NCBI GenBank assembly: GCA_040768665.1
Contig: JAXGMN010000048.1
Coordinates: forward strand, 1-64,000
Source of the DNA: JABWBD01 sp040768665
GTDB taxonomy: Bacteria; Planctomycetota; Planctomycetia; Pirellulales; Thermoguttaceae
Direction: 5' to 3'
DNA length: 64,000 bases
Of the stretch, positions 55,056 to 63,206 are shown in pieces; within the stretch, counting starts at the first letter, position 1; every line of letters starts with the position of its first letter. The notes below the pieces were generated by a model. The model was not told where the DNA came from. It saw nothing but the letters and a program-made list of their open reading frames with translations, and ran no database searches. A program made the translations under genes and the position numbers.

Positions 55056-56798
55056 TTACGGCAGCAGTTCGGGAACGTGCTTCTTCAGTTCCTTTCTCAG
55101 GAAGTTCTTGATGTCTCGTGCGTTTTCCATCGTCAGCGCGCGGCATGCGATTGCCTCGCATTCGTCGATCGTGATGCTGCGGCACACCTTCTTGATCTCG
55201 GGAATGGCGCTGGGAGTGACGCTCAACTGCCTGAGGCCGAGCCCCAGCAACAGCATGGTATATGCCGGGTTCCCGCTCATCTGGCCGCACAGGCTGACCG
55301 GCAGGCCCTTGCGTTTCGCCGCTTGAACGGTTATCGAAATAAGCTTCAGAACCGCCGGATCGGCCGAATTGTACAGTCCGACGACGTCCTTGTTGCTCCG
55401 ATCGACGGCCAGCGTGTACTGAATCAGGTCGTTGGTGCCGATGCTGAGAAAATCGACCTCTTCGACAAAATGGTCGATCATCATCACGGCGGAGGGCACC
55501 TCCACCATCATGCCGACCTGCAGATCGCGGTCGTACTCGATCCCATGCTCTTCGAGATCCTCGATGACGTCGGCCAGCACCATCCTGGCCTGGCGGAATT
55601 CGAGAATCGTCGAGACCAGAGGAAACATGATGCGGACCTTCCCCAGTGCGCTTGCCCGCAAAATCGCGCGGAGTTGTGTCCGGAACATCGGCACGTTTCG
55701 CAGCGCCAGGCGGATGCTCCGCAGGCCGAGGAACGGATTGCGCTCGTCTTCGGGCGCGGGCAGATGGGGAACCTTGTCCGCGCCGAGATCGAACGTGCGG
55801 ATCGTCACCGACCGATCTCGCATCGAGTCAACCACGCGCGAGTACGCCTGGAAATGGACCTCTTCGTCCGGCTCCGTCTCGGCGCCCAGGTAGAGGAACT
55901 CCGTACGGTAAAGGCCCACGCCGTCGGCGCCCCGTTCGATGCAGTAGTCGACCTCGTAGGGAAACTCGATGTTGCCATACAACTCGATGCGCACGCCGTC
56001 GGCGGTCTCGGCGGGAAGTTCGCGGAGCGTTTCCAGCCGTGCCGCGAGCGTGCGGATCTCTTCGGCTTCGTGGCGATAGCGGGCAACGGTTTCTTCATCC
56101 GGGTGCAGGATGACGAGGCCCTTGTCGCCGTCGATAATCACCCAATCCCCGCCGGATACCTCCGCGAGGAACGGCCCGGTGCCGACGACCGCCGGAATAC
56201 CGAGCCCTTCGGCAACAATGGCCGTATGGCTGCCCGGCCCGCCGACCTCGGTGACGAAGCCTTTGACGAAGCGGCGATCGAGGTTCGCCGTTTCGCTCGG
56301 CGTGAGATTATGCGCGAGAATGAGCACCGGCGAAGTCAACCGCGAGATTCCCTCGCGGCGGCGGCCGAGCAGATTCCGCAAAAGACGCTTCTCGATGTCG
56401 AAAATATCGGTGGCTCGTTCGGCCAAATAGTGGCTCTGGAGCTTCTGGAACACCTGCGCGTAGCGGCGAAGCGTGCGGCTGACCGCATACTCCGGAGAAT
56501 AGTGATTCTGGCTAATCATCTTCTCCAGTTCGCTGCGGAGCCGCGAATCCTGGAGCATCTGGAGATGCGCCTCGAAGATCGCCGCGTACTTCTCCCCAAG
56601 CTCCTCGGCAACCGCGTCCCGGTTGCCGGCAATCTCTTCCGCCGCCGCGTCAATAGCACGATTCAGACGCTCCAGTTCGTCTTCGACCGTATCGCGCGCG
56701 ACGAAACGGCGAGGGATGCGAAAACCCTCATTATCCATCACCAGCGCTTCGCCGATGGCGACACCGGGCGAAACGGCGATACCCTGAAGCTTCTGCAC
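55056..56798 (-). CDS. ptsI: Phosphoenolpyruvate-protein phosphotransferase (enzyme I)
   Basis: 580 residues, full length for the family. It transfers phosphate from PEP to HPr. The phosphohistidine loop is GGPGSHTAIVAEGLGIPAVVG (about residue 190). The PEP-binding barrel shows GVGLYRTEFLYLG, TIRTFDLGADKVPHL, LGLRSIRLALRN, IMFPLVSTILEFRQA, SIGTNDLIQYTLAVDR and LPVSLCGQMSGNPAY. It lies 70 bp after the HPr gene. No sugar permease (EIIBC) is present, so the pathway here ends at the EIIA(Ntr)-type protein. Confidence 0.95.
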   Translation of the reverse strand: MQKLQGIAVSPGVAIGEALVMDNEGFRIPRRFVARDTVEDELERLNRAIDAAAEEIAGNRDAVAEELGEKYAAIFEAHLQMLQDSRLRSELEKMISQNHYSPEYAVSRTLRRYAQVFQKLQSHYLAERATDIFDIEKRLLRNLLGRRREGISRLTSPVLILAHNLTPSETANLDRRFVKGFVTEVGGPGSHTAIVAEGLGIPAVVGTGPFLAEVSGGDWVIIDGDKGLVILHPDEETVARYRHEAEEIRTLAARLETLRELPAETADGVRIELYGNIEFPYEVDYCIERGADGVGLYRTEFLYLGAETEPDEEVHFQAYSRVVDSMRDRSVTIRTFDLGADKVPHLPAPEDERNPFLGLRSIRLALRNVPMFRTQLRAILRASALGKVRIMFPLVSTILEFRQARMVLADVIEDLEEHGIEYDRDLQVGMMVEVPSAVMMIDHFVEEVDFLSIGTNDLIQYTLAVDRSNKDVVGLYNSADPAVLKLISITVQAAKRKGLPVSLCGQMSGNPAYTMLLLGLGLRQLSVTPSAIPEIKKVCRSITIDECEAIACRALTMENARDIKNFLRKELKKHVPELLP

Positions 56799-56868
56799 GT
56801 CGCTGTTTGCTGTTTCTTCTCGCGCGGTTCGCTACCGAACGCCTGGGGGCCGCTCGGAAGGGACCGGG

Positions 56869-57174
56869 CTACTTGTTGTCTTGTCTTTCCGCCTGCGCGT
56901 TGTCGCCGAACTTGCCGCGAAACAGTTCGACCAACGCGTCGAGAGCGGCTTCGGCATCGTCACCGACGGCCTCCAACTGCAGTTCGGTCCCGTCGCCGGC
57001 TCCCAGCGAGAGAATCTGCAGCACGTCGGTCGCATCCACGCGGTGGCGACTCTTGACCAACTGAACCTTCGACCGAAACCGCCGGACCGTCCCGGCAATC
57101 AACGTAGCGGCGCGCGCGTGAACGCCCTCGGGGTTCCCCACGATCACCGTTCTCGTCGGTCTCGGCTCGCACAT
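56869..57174 (-). CDS. ptsH: HPr-like phosphocarrier protein
   Basis: 101 residues, slightly longer than usual HPr. The phosphorylated His is His19 in NPEGVHARAATLI. In Gram-positive HPr a serine (Ser46) is phosphorylated by HPr kinase. Counting from the active His, that position is Asp50 here (RVDATDVLQILSLG), so the regulatory serine is absent. The C-terminal 12 residues are a polar extension. It is 15 bp downstream of the EIIA gene and 70 bp upstream of ptsI. Confidence 0.9.
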   Translation of the reverse strand: MCEPRPTRTVIVGNPEGVHARAATLIAGTVRRFRSKVQLVKSRHRVDATDVLQILSLGAGDGTELQLEAVGDDAEAALDALVELFRGKFGDNAQAERQDNK

Positions 57175-57189
57175 GCAAGAGGCCGTGGA

Positions 57190-57666
57190 CTAGGATCCAA
57201 ACTGGTTGTTATCCGCTTCCTCGAGCAGTTGCCGAATGTCTTCCGGTGTCTTCGACTGCTTCAGGAATCGGCAGAACGTGTCGTCGCGGAGTTGCCGCGA
57301 AATATTCTCCAAAGCCCGCAGATGGTCGCCAGGACGATCCGGAGGCGAGATCAGGAGAAAAAACAGGTAGACCTTTTCACCATCGAGACTGTCGAAATCC
57401 ACGCCGTCGCTGCTGACGGCCACGGTCCCGACGAGCCGGTCGACGCTCGGATGTTTCGTGTGCGGCACCGCAACACCGCGGCCAATACCGGTACTCCCCA
57501 GTTCTTCGCGTTTCAGGATGGCCTTGACGATGCTCTCCTGTTCATCGGATTCGATCCCACCCGCGCTCTCCAACGCCTGGACCATTTCCCGAATCACTTC
57601 TTCTTTGTCCTCGGCGGCCAGGTCGGCCCGAATCGCCTCAGGCACAACAAAGTCGGCAAACTTCAT
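57190..57666 (-). CDS. ptsN: PTS EIIA domain protein, nitrogen-type (PtsN-like)
   Basis: 158 residues from ATG at 57666, with GGAGA about 9 bases upstream; a longer frame to 57873 has no such site. Family motifs are VIREMVQAL, LKREELGSTGIGRGVAVPHTKHP with the phospho-acceptor His near residue 71, and KVYLFFLLISPPDRPGDHLRALENISRQLRD. It probably accepts phosphate from HPr and regulates other proteins instead of transporting sugar, as PtsN does. The partner genes HPF, HPr and EI around it match the rpoN-linked PTS arrangement, but rpoN itself is not in the window. Confidence 0.9.
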   Translation of the reverse strand: MKFADFVVPEAIRADLAAEDKEEVIREMVQALESAGGIESDEQESIVKAILKREELGSTGIGRGVAVPHTKHPSVDRLVGTVAVSSDGVDFDSLDGEKVYLFFLLISPPDRPGDHLRALENISRQLRDDTFCRFLKQSKTPEDIRQLLEEADNNQFGS

Positions 57667-57748
57667 GCACAGGATCTCCTCTGTCTGGATGTCGTCCCCA
57701 CCAGCGGGGACTGCCCGGCGTCCAGTGCCTTTCAACGCCATGGAGCGT

Positions 57749-58102
57749 CTAGCTGTTGGCCGGTTCAGAGTCCGGAGTAACCCCCTCTTCAGGACCTGAG
57801 GGGGTGCGGTGGCGTGCCTGGATTCTCTCCTTGTACTTCCGCAACTGCTGCTCCAACTTGTGAACCACCTCATCGATCGAGGCCATCAACTCGCCCCCCT
57901 TGGACGACGCCACAAAGACGTGCTTGTGCTCGGCTGAGGCGCGCAGGTCGACATCGGGGTTTTCCCGGCGCTCCAGGTCGATGGTCACTTCGATCTCGGT
58001 CAGCCGATCAAATAAACGCGTTAACTTCTCGACTTTGGCCGTAATCTTGGAGCGAGTCTCCTCGCTGATACTGCCGTGCCGCGTTGAAATCTTGATCTGC
58101 AC
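57749..58102 (-). CDS. hpf: Ribosome hibernation promoting factor (HPF/YfiA family)
   Basis: 117 residues from a GTG at 58102, chosen because AAGGAG lies 9 bases upstream and the family N-terminus (QIKISTRHGSISEETRSKITAKVEKL) starts there. The core VTIDLERRENPDVDLRASAEHKHVFVASSKGGELMASIDEVVHKLEQQLRKYKERI is typical. It binds the decoding centre of the 30S subunit in slow growth. It is of the short type, with no C-terminal dimerisation domain. Leads the PTS(Ntr) gene run. Confidence 0.92.
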   Translation of the reverse strand: MQIKISTRHGSISEETRSKITAKVEKLTRLFDRLTEIEVTIDLERRENPDVDLRASAEHKHVFVASSKGGELMASIDEVVHKLEQQLRKYKERIQARHRTPSGPEEGVTPDSEPANS

Positions 58103-58366
58103 CGAGTCACTCCTTGGTACGGACACCGGAGGATGTAGGTTCCTCGTGGTCGTGAATCCGCTAATTCTAGCGAACAAATGCCGGGTACACAAACGCAAAC
58201 CAGAAACGAGCCGCTGCAGCCTCCCTGGCTTGCCAAATTCTAGCTCTCGCTTTGCCGTAGCATCGCGGAACCCGTATCGCCCCCATCTAAGGTTGCAATC
58301 CCGGCTGCAGAGTGAGCCAACCAACAGCCCAAATCCGCGGAAACTGCCGGCTGTTCTCTGTCGTTC

Positions 58367-60676
58367 TCACGGCTCATCGCTATCGATGGGGGGTATCTGT
58401 ACGCCTTCCGGAGCCACAGGGCCGGTACCCATCCGTTCCCGCCATTTCTGCACAGAAGACGTTCGCTTCGCCGCTGGGTATTCCGGGCGGTAATACAGGG
58501 TTAGCCCGGTAACCTCCCGCAGGTTCCAGAAGCTGAGCACACGGACAGGCAAAAGCTCATGCTCGAGCATGGTGATTAGCCGGGCCGTCTCGGATTGGTC
58601 CAGCTCCGGTTTCCGGTACTTCCAAAGCAGTTCGTAGAGCGTCCGACCGTTGCCCGCGTAGAGATACTCCATGGCCTCACGCACACGGGATGCCGAACCG
58701 GGACCACGATCAAGGGCCCTGCGCAGTTCGTCGACGTGATCCTGCCACACCAGCTTTTGTTCGGGGTCGTTAAACGCCTCAACGAGCAATCCGAAATCTC
58801 CCAAGTGACCGAGACACCTCATGGCCAGCCAGCGGACCTCCCGCTGCCGATGCAAGGCCAACTCGTGCAATGTCAGGCTTGCCCTGCGGTCCAGAGTCAG
58901 TGCCCTTCCGACGGTAGCCGAAGCACGCTGGTCGAGAAGACTTACCGCTTCGGGCGATGTCCATTCCGGCAACGTTTGCGCCGCGACGGACGCGAGGGAG
59001 CCTCCGTCCAACCGCACCTTCATCGGTGCCGTCAACGGCACCAGTTCCCCTCCCCCTGTTTCCTGCCACTGAATACTACCGCTGGCAGAGTATAAGTCGG
59101 CGACGACAGGGGCAGGCTCGGTCTCAGGATCCGCACTCGCGGTGGCCGGACACCCCACCTCCACCAAGAGGATCGAATCGGCATCGCCGAAGCCGACAAC
59201 GCCCCCTCGCTCACCAATCTGCAACCGAAGGCGGCCGTCCTTCGTGTCTCCCGGCTTAACCACCAGCCGCCCATACCGAATATCAAGGCCGGCAATGCCC
59301 GAGGGATCCAAGGGCAGAAGACCGACCCGCGAGCCGTCGAACAACTGAACCGTCACGCCGCCCTGGATGCTGATCGTCGGACGATAGGTGGGAAGCGAAA
59401 CAATCTCGTCACCTTCGTTGAGAACTGCCTGGGCGGGGATTCGCTGCCAATGCGAATTGGGATCCAGGCGAACGAGGACCTCTGTTGCCGACAAAAATGT
59501 GCCCACTGGAGAGCCGCTGGCCGGAATCGGGGCCGGTGCCATCTCGGGCACCGGGGCGCTGGCGGGTTTTCCGGCGCTCTCCATTTCGGTGGCAGGTGCG
59601 GTACGTTCTGCAGGCTGGTTGGATGGGACAGGCTGCTCAGTGCTAGACCCAACCGTTTCGGTGCCGGCTGGAATTGGCTGCTCCATATCCGCTGAAGACT
59701 CGACCGAATTGGCCGCAGTTCCCGGCATTGCCGGTGCCGACGGCTCAGACGCCGCAGGGACTTGCGCTTTCGGTAGGATCGTGTTCGCCGCAATGTCTTC
59801 CGGCAATGGGGCGTCCGGGCGCGACACCGCGGAATCGGCTGACACTGCCGTAGGACGCGGGCTTTGGGTGGGCTGCTTGATTGGCGGCTCCAACGAGGTT
59901 TCAACGGCCGCTTCCGCCAAACCGACCGAAGCGGCGCCGATGGCCGGCGAGGCCGCCACGGATTCGACGGGCGGCGCGGCGAGGTTCTCAGCAGCCAGAG
60001 GCGACGAACCCGTAGGCGATGGAATCGATGCCACCTCATCCGTCCGACCGCGGAGAGAAAACAAATCGCCGAGCGGCTTGCCGGACCTGAATTGGCCCGT
60101 GGCAAACAGACCCACAATGGCGGCAATCGCGATCAAGGACGTGACCGTTACCGGCCACAAACGGCGGCTGCGGCGTTCTCGAAGGTAGGCGGGAACCTCA
60201 TGCTTTGGCTCGTCCGAAACGGCGGCAGCCGTTGCCGGCGGCCTCCCGTCGCCTGCGCCTGGCCCCGGTGGCAAGACCTCTGTTTGCGGGGATACCGCGG
60301 TCTCCGGGATACGATACATGCGCAATCGGCTTTCGGGATCGACTTCAGCGGGCTCCCCTAATACGAGGGTCAGAATCTGGTGGCATGATCCAAGCTCGCC
60401 AAGACGCACGTCCGACTCCAGGCAAGCCTTCTCGAAGTCCGGCACCCGGTCCGCGGCGAGAGTGTTGTCGAGGTATTCGGCAACCGTGTTCGGGTCAAGG
60501 CTTGCGTCAGCCTCGTTCGTGCCTGGTGAACGGAGGTGACGAGTGACATCCCGGATACGCTGCAGCAGTCCGCTGGCAAAATCGCTCTCCTGAACTTTCT
60601 TGGCGATCTCCTGAGTGTCTTTCGGCTCTAAGATATCGTCCATGTACGCAAGCAGGGTTCGGAGGGTCAGCCGCAT
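58367..60676 (-). CDS. Large membrane-anchored protein with FecR-like C-terminal region
   Basis: 769 residues from ATG at 60676 (MRLTLRTLLAYMDDILEPKD); an upstream extension to 60769 is rejected. Residues 1-140 are a helical cytoplasmic region (LDPNTVAEYLDNTLAADRVPDFEKACLESD). One membrane helix follows (LWPVTVTSLIAIAAIVGLFATG, about 185). Next is a long Ala/Pro/Ser/Glu-rich low-complexity stretch (about 220-425). The C-terminal beta region (GGVTVQLFDGSRVGLLPLDPSGIAGLDIRYGRLVVKPGD) resembles FecR-type domains. The N-terminus resembles the short cytoplasmic domains of planctomycete anti-sigma-like proteins. Signalling role is inferred; no sigma gene is adjacent. Confidence 0.65.
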   Translation of the reverse strand: MRLTLRTLLAYMDDILEPKDTQEIAKKVQESDFASGLLQRIRDVTRHLRSPGTNEADASLDPNTVAEYLDNTLAADRVPDFEKACLESDVRLGELGSCHQILTLVLGEPAEVDPESRLRMYRIPETAVSPQTEVLPPGPGAGDGRPPATAAAVSDEPKHEVPAYLRERRSRRLWPVTVTSLIAIAAIVGLFATGQFRSGKPLGDLFSLRGRTDEVASIPSPTGSSPLAAENLAAPPVESVAASPAIGAASVGLAEAAVETSLEPPIKQPTQSPRPTAVSADSAVSRPDAPLPEDIAANTILPKAQVPAASEPSAPAMPGTAANSVESSADMEQPIPAGTETVGSSTEQPVPSNQPAERTAPATEMESAGKPASAPVPEMAPAPIPASGSPVGTFLSATEVLVRLDPNSHWQRIPAQAVLNEGDEIVSLPTYRPTISIQGGVTVQLFDGSRVGLLPLDPSGIAGLDIRYGRLVVKPGDTKDGRLRLQIGERGGVVGFGDADSILLVEVGCPATASADPETEPAPVVADLYSASGSIQWQETGGGELVPLTAPMKVRLDGGSLASVAAQTLPEWTSPEAVSLLDQRASATVGRALTLDRRASLTLHELALHRQREVRWLAMRCLGHLGDFGLLVEAFNDPEQKLVWQDHVDELRRALDRGPGSASRVREAMEYLYAGNGRTLYELLWKYRKPELDQSETARLITMLEHELLPVRVLSFWNLREVTGLTLYYRPEYPAAKRTSSVQKWRERMGTGPVAPEGVQIPPIDSDEP

Positions 60677-60775
60677 TGTCTCTGCCTTTCGCGCGGGGGA
60701 TCTACTTTGTGCCGTACCTATCCGTATTAGTGTTGGCAGAGACAAAAAACCGTGCAGAAATCCCGTCAAAATTCA

Positions 60776-60915
60776 AGAGGCCCTAACGAAACCACGGTTC
60801 GTAAGCAGCCCGGCTGCTCCCAATCGGGCCGCGGTAACTCGGGCGTGAGAGTTGATGGTAGCAGCCGAGCCGCTGACACACTCTCGGGGTGGGTGTGGGG
60901 TGGTGTTAGGGCCTC
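60776..60915. repeat. 140 bp element with 12 bp perfect inverted ends
   Basis: AGAGGCCCTAAC (60776-60787) is the exact reverse complement of 60904-60915. Inside are GC-rich partial palindromes (CAGCCCGGCTG). The end motif GGCCCTAAC also starts the palindrome at 4469, so the two may be related or share an insertion preference. It lies upstream of the FecR-like gene, so it may also affect its expression. Confidence 0.65.
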
Positions 60916-60947
60916 TGAGCCGCCGTCCAATAATAAGTTGGTCTGTA

Positions 60948-60967
60948 GGGTGGATTTCAATCCACCC
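60948..60967. repeat. GGGTGGATT palindrome, second location
   Basis: GGGTGGATTTCAATCCACCC, identical to 31423-31442. Read on the minus strand it supplies the last codons and the TGA stop of the small membrane protein at 60957-61463. Confidence 0.8.
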
Positions 60968-61463
60968 TTGTTTTTTGGGGCAGATTATGATGTGCTCCAC
61001 ACCGAATTTGCACAACTAATTTCTGAACGGCGCCTGAGAACGCGGACGGGCATTTGGTCGTGAAGCGACTTCTGCCCGATTGCGGCGGAATCTGGATGAC
61101 TCGGAGCCAGTCCCGTCCTTGCGCCTGCACTCGGATCGGCCTGCCCTTACTTGCGTCGCATGCCCCTTTTCCTTCGGGATTATCTCGCCGGCTCTCCGCC
61201 ACAGAGTCCCGATCGGTAGAGGTGATTAAGGCCGCCCAGGCGACTAGGAGCTGGAAGAGACCGAGCCAGCAAGGGTGCAGAAGCAGACGGTTCTCCCGTG
61301 CAGGCGGCATGAGCCAGTCTGCTCGTTGCCACCCGTCGCGGGTTCTCCGCCATGGGGCGACCTTTGGGGGAGGGTTGTCAGTCAACAGCCAGTCGGCGTC
61401 GACTTCGCTGCCTATCCACGATGCAAGAATCAGTGCTGCCACCAGCCATCCGACCACGCGCAC
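60957..61463 (-). CDS. Small two-helix membrane protein
   Basis: 168 residues from a GTG at 61463 with AGAGGTGAG upstream. The first helix (VVGWLVAALILASWIGSEV) is followed by DNPPPKVAPWRRTRDGWQRADWL, then a second helix (LLLHPCWLGLFQLLVAWAALITS). The 'RRTRDGW' segment between two helices recalls a small planctomycete membrane protein type of unknown role. The last 80 or so residues have odd composition and end inside a dispersed palindrome (QKTRVD), so the original C-terminus may have been altered by repeat insertion or a frameshift. Confidence 0.55.
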   Translation of the reverse strand: MRVVGWLVAALILASWIGSEVDADWLLTDNPPPKVAPWRRTRDGWQRADWLMPPARENRLLLHPCWLGLFQLLVAWAALITSTDRDSVAESRRDNPEGKGACDASKGRPIRVQAQGRDWLRVIQIPPQSGRSRFTTKCPSAFSGAVQKLVVQIRCGAHHNLPQKTRVD

Positions 61464-62076
61464 AACTCACCTCTTGGATGAAGGCCCTGCGATGCTGAGA
61501 GAATCACCCGATCCTCGTTGGGGAGTCGAGGGATGCAATGGCCGGACCGTGTGCAGCGCGGTTCGGATGCAGCGGCAGAAGCGGCTGTGGTGAAAGGATT
61601 TACGGAACGAATGGCCGCGCCGGACAACGGTAGCACGTTGCCGGATTGCGACATCATTCGCGAGTCGCGCTGATATTTGGCAACAATCCGCCCACAGTCG
61701 CAAGGACACCCGGAAAACCAGCTGCAATCCGCGCTATGTCCTCGGCAGGACAACCTGCAGGGTCCGATTTGCCTAGGGCGAGGTTGTGGTCTAGGTTTCT
61801 CATGGGGCGAAATAGCCGGGGCATAATTAAGAGCGTGGGACAGGCATCTCGCCACGACGGGTCTTTCTGCGACCTTCAGGGGCGGAGCCGGTCTCTCACA
61901 CGTGCACGAGCTGGAGACTGCTGAAAAAGGGGACTGGCTCTGCAACCGGTGGTAGATTGGCTTGACGACAGGCACAAGGTATTGCGGTGCCTCTCCCCTT
62001 TTTCGGCAGCCTCGGCGGACGGCGGCGGTATTAGCCCGCTGCCGATTTTCGAAGACCACACCCGGTAGAACCGACC
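61464..62076. other. 613 bp intergenic region with one REP-like element
   Basis: No convincing gene. A 49-codon minus-strand frame (61654-61803) lacks a ribosome binding site. The GGGGAC-type element at 61918-62009 lies just before the HDOD gene. The region carries the divergent promoters for the small membrane protein and the HDOD gene. Confidence 0.5.
61918..62009. repeat. REP-like palindrome, GGGGAC-type family, copy 5
   Basis: The left end CTGCTGAAAAAGGGGACTGG pairs with the right end (reverse-complement CTGCCGAAAAAGGGGAGAGG). The inner right arm has TTGCGGTGCCT, shared with the half copy at 63019 and the 21981 copy. Confidence 0.8.
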
Positions 62077-63003
62077 ATGCCTCACGCAACATTCCCCGCT
62101 GTGGATCTGAAAAGGATCCTGGCCGCGGCTCAACTCCCAGCCCTGCCGCAAAGTGCAATCCGGCTCTTGGAGCTGTCGCAAGATCCCGATAACGGACCGC
62201 CTGAATTCGCCGTGCCGATCGAATCGGACCCGGGGCTAACGGGGCAAGTGTTGCGGTTTGTGAATTCGTCGTATTTCGGGTTTTCGCGGGAAATCTCGAA
62301 CGTCCGTCTCGCAATCACCCTGGTCGGTGTGCGGACGATTAAGAACTTCGCGCTGTGGAGCGCGGTGTTCAGCCTGATGCCCAATCCCAAGTGCGGTCCG
62401 TTCGACCTGAAAAGCCTTTGGCAGGATTCCCTCCGCCGGGCCTTATTCGCGCGAACCATGGGAAAAATGTTGGGCATGAGAGAGGCGGAAGAGCCCTTTG
62501 CCGCGGCGCTGTTGCAGGACATGGCGATCCCTCTTCTGGCAAAAGAGGCTCCCGACGCGTACCTTCGCCTGCTCGAAGCTCGCAATCAGGGAGAGGTCCG
62601 CCTCTCATCGTTGGAAAAACGGTGCTTTGGGTGGACGCACGCAGAGGCCGCCGGCATGATGGCTCGCCACTGGAACCTGCCTGAGGCGTTTTCGGTGCTG
62701 GTCGAAAACCACCTCGAGATCGACAGCCGACCGGAACAGGCAGTGCAGTCTCCTGCCCGACTAGCCGTCGCCCTCTCGGCCCTGTTGCCGGCGTCAAAAG
62801 ATGCCCGGTGGTTCGATTGCAGCCGCTTTGGTGAACTCTACCAGACCGTATCCGCCCCCGGTGCTCCTGAAATCCCGGAAGTGCTGGCCCAGGTCGACCA
62901 GGAATATGCCGAGTTTGCCCCGGTACTCAAGCTCTCCTCCCCGACCAGGTCGCTGGTGAACGTCTACTCGGCCGAATGCGAGCCTTCCGCCGCCAACGGG
63001 TAA
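62077..63003 (+). CDS. HDOD domain protein
   Basis: 308 residues from ATG at 62077. The HDOD fold is visible as LPALPQSAIRLLELSQDPDNGPPEFAVPIESDPGLTGQVLRFVNSSYFGFSREISNVRLAITLVGVRTIKNFAL and, later, AALLQDMAIPLLA and FGWTHAEAAGMMARHWNLPEAF. HDOD proteins lack the full HD metal site and act in signalling and regulation. No GGDEF or EAL domain is fused here. It is between two REP-like elements (61918 and 63019). Confidence 0.9.
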   Translation: MPHATFPAVDLKRILAAAQLPALPQSAIRLLELSQDPDNGPPEFAVPIESDPGLTGQVLRFVNSSYFGFSREISNVRLAITLVGVRTIKNFALWSAVFSLMPNPKCGPFDLKSLWQDSLRRALFARTMGKMLGMREAEEPFAAALLQDMAIPLLAKEAPDAYLRLLEARNQGEVRLSSLEKRCFGWTHAEAAGMMARHWNLPEAFSVLVENHLEIDSRPEQAVQSPARLAVALSALLPASKDARWFDCSRFGELYQTVSAPGAPEIPEVLAQVDQEYAEFAPVLKLSSPTRSLVNVYSAECEPSAANG

Positions 63004-63018
63004 TGGCGCGCGTCAACC

Positions 63019-63054
63019 TGCTATCGCTTGCGGTGCCTGCCCCTTTTTCAGCAG
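63019..63054. repeat. Half copy of GGGGAC-type palindrome
   Basis: Only the right half is seen: GCTTGCGGTGCCTGCCCCTT followed by TTTCAGCAG. The left arm is missing or strongly diverged. It follows the HDOD stop by 15 bases. Confidence 0.65.
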
Positions 63055-63206
63055 GCTCTTTCGGATTTCACCGAGAAATCCGTCTCTCATTTGGGCTTGG
63101 CTGCTCTACAAGTTAAAATTAAATTGATAGGAGTGCACGGCAACAGGCCGCTCATGCAGGGGTGCAGATGGGCTGGTGCCGGGGCCCTTTTGGGAGTAAC
63201 CAGCCG

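Noticed and set aside
54810..57056. 748-codon plus-strand frame opposite ptsI and part of ptsH
   Set aside because: Shadow of conserved housekeeping genes on the other strand.
61654..61803. 49-codon minus-strand frame (MRNLDHNLALGKSDP...)
   Set aside because: No ribosome binding site, no known family; could be a gene remnant but cannot be supported.
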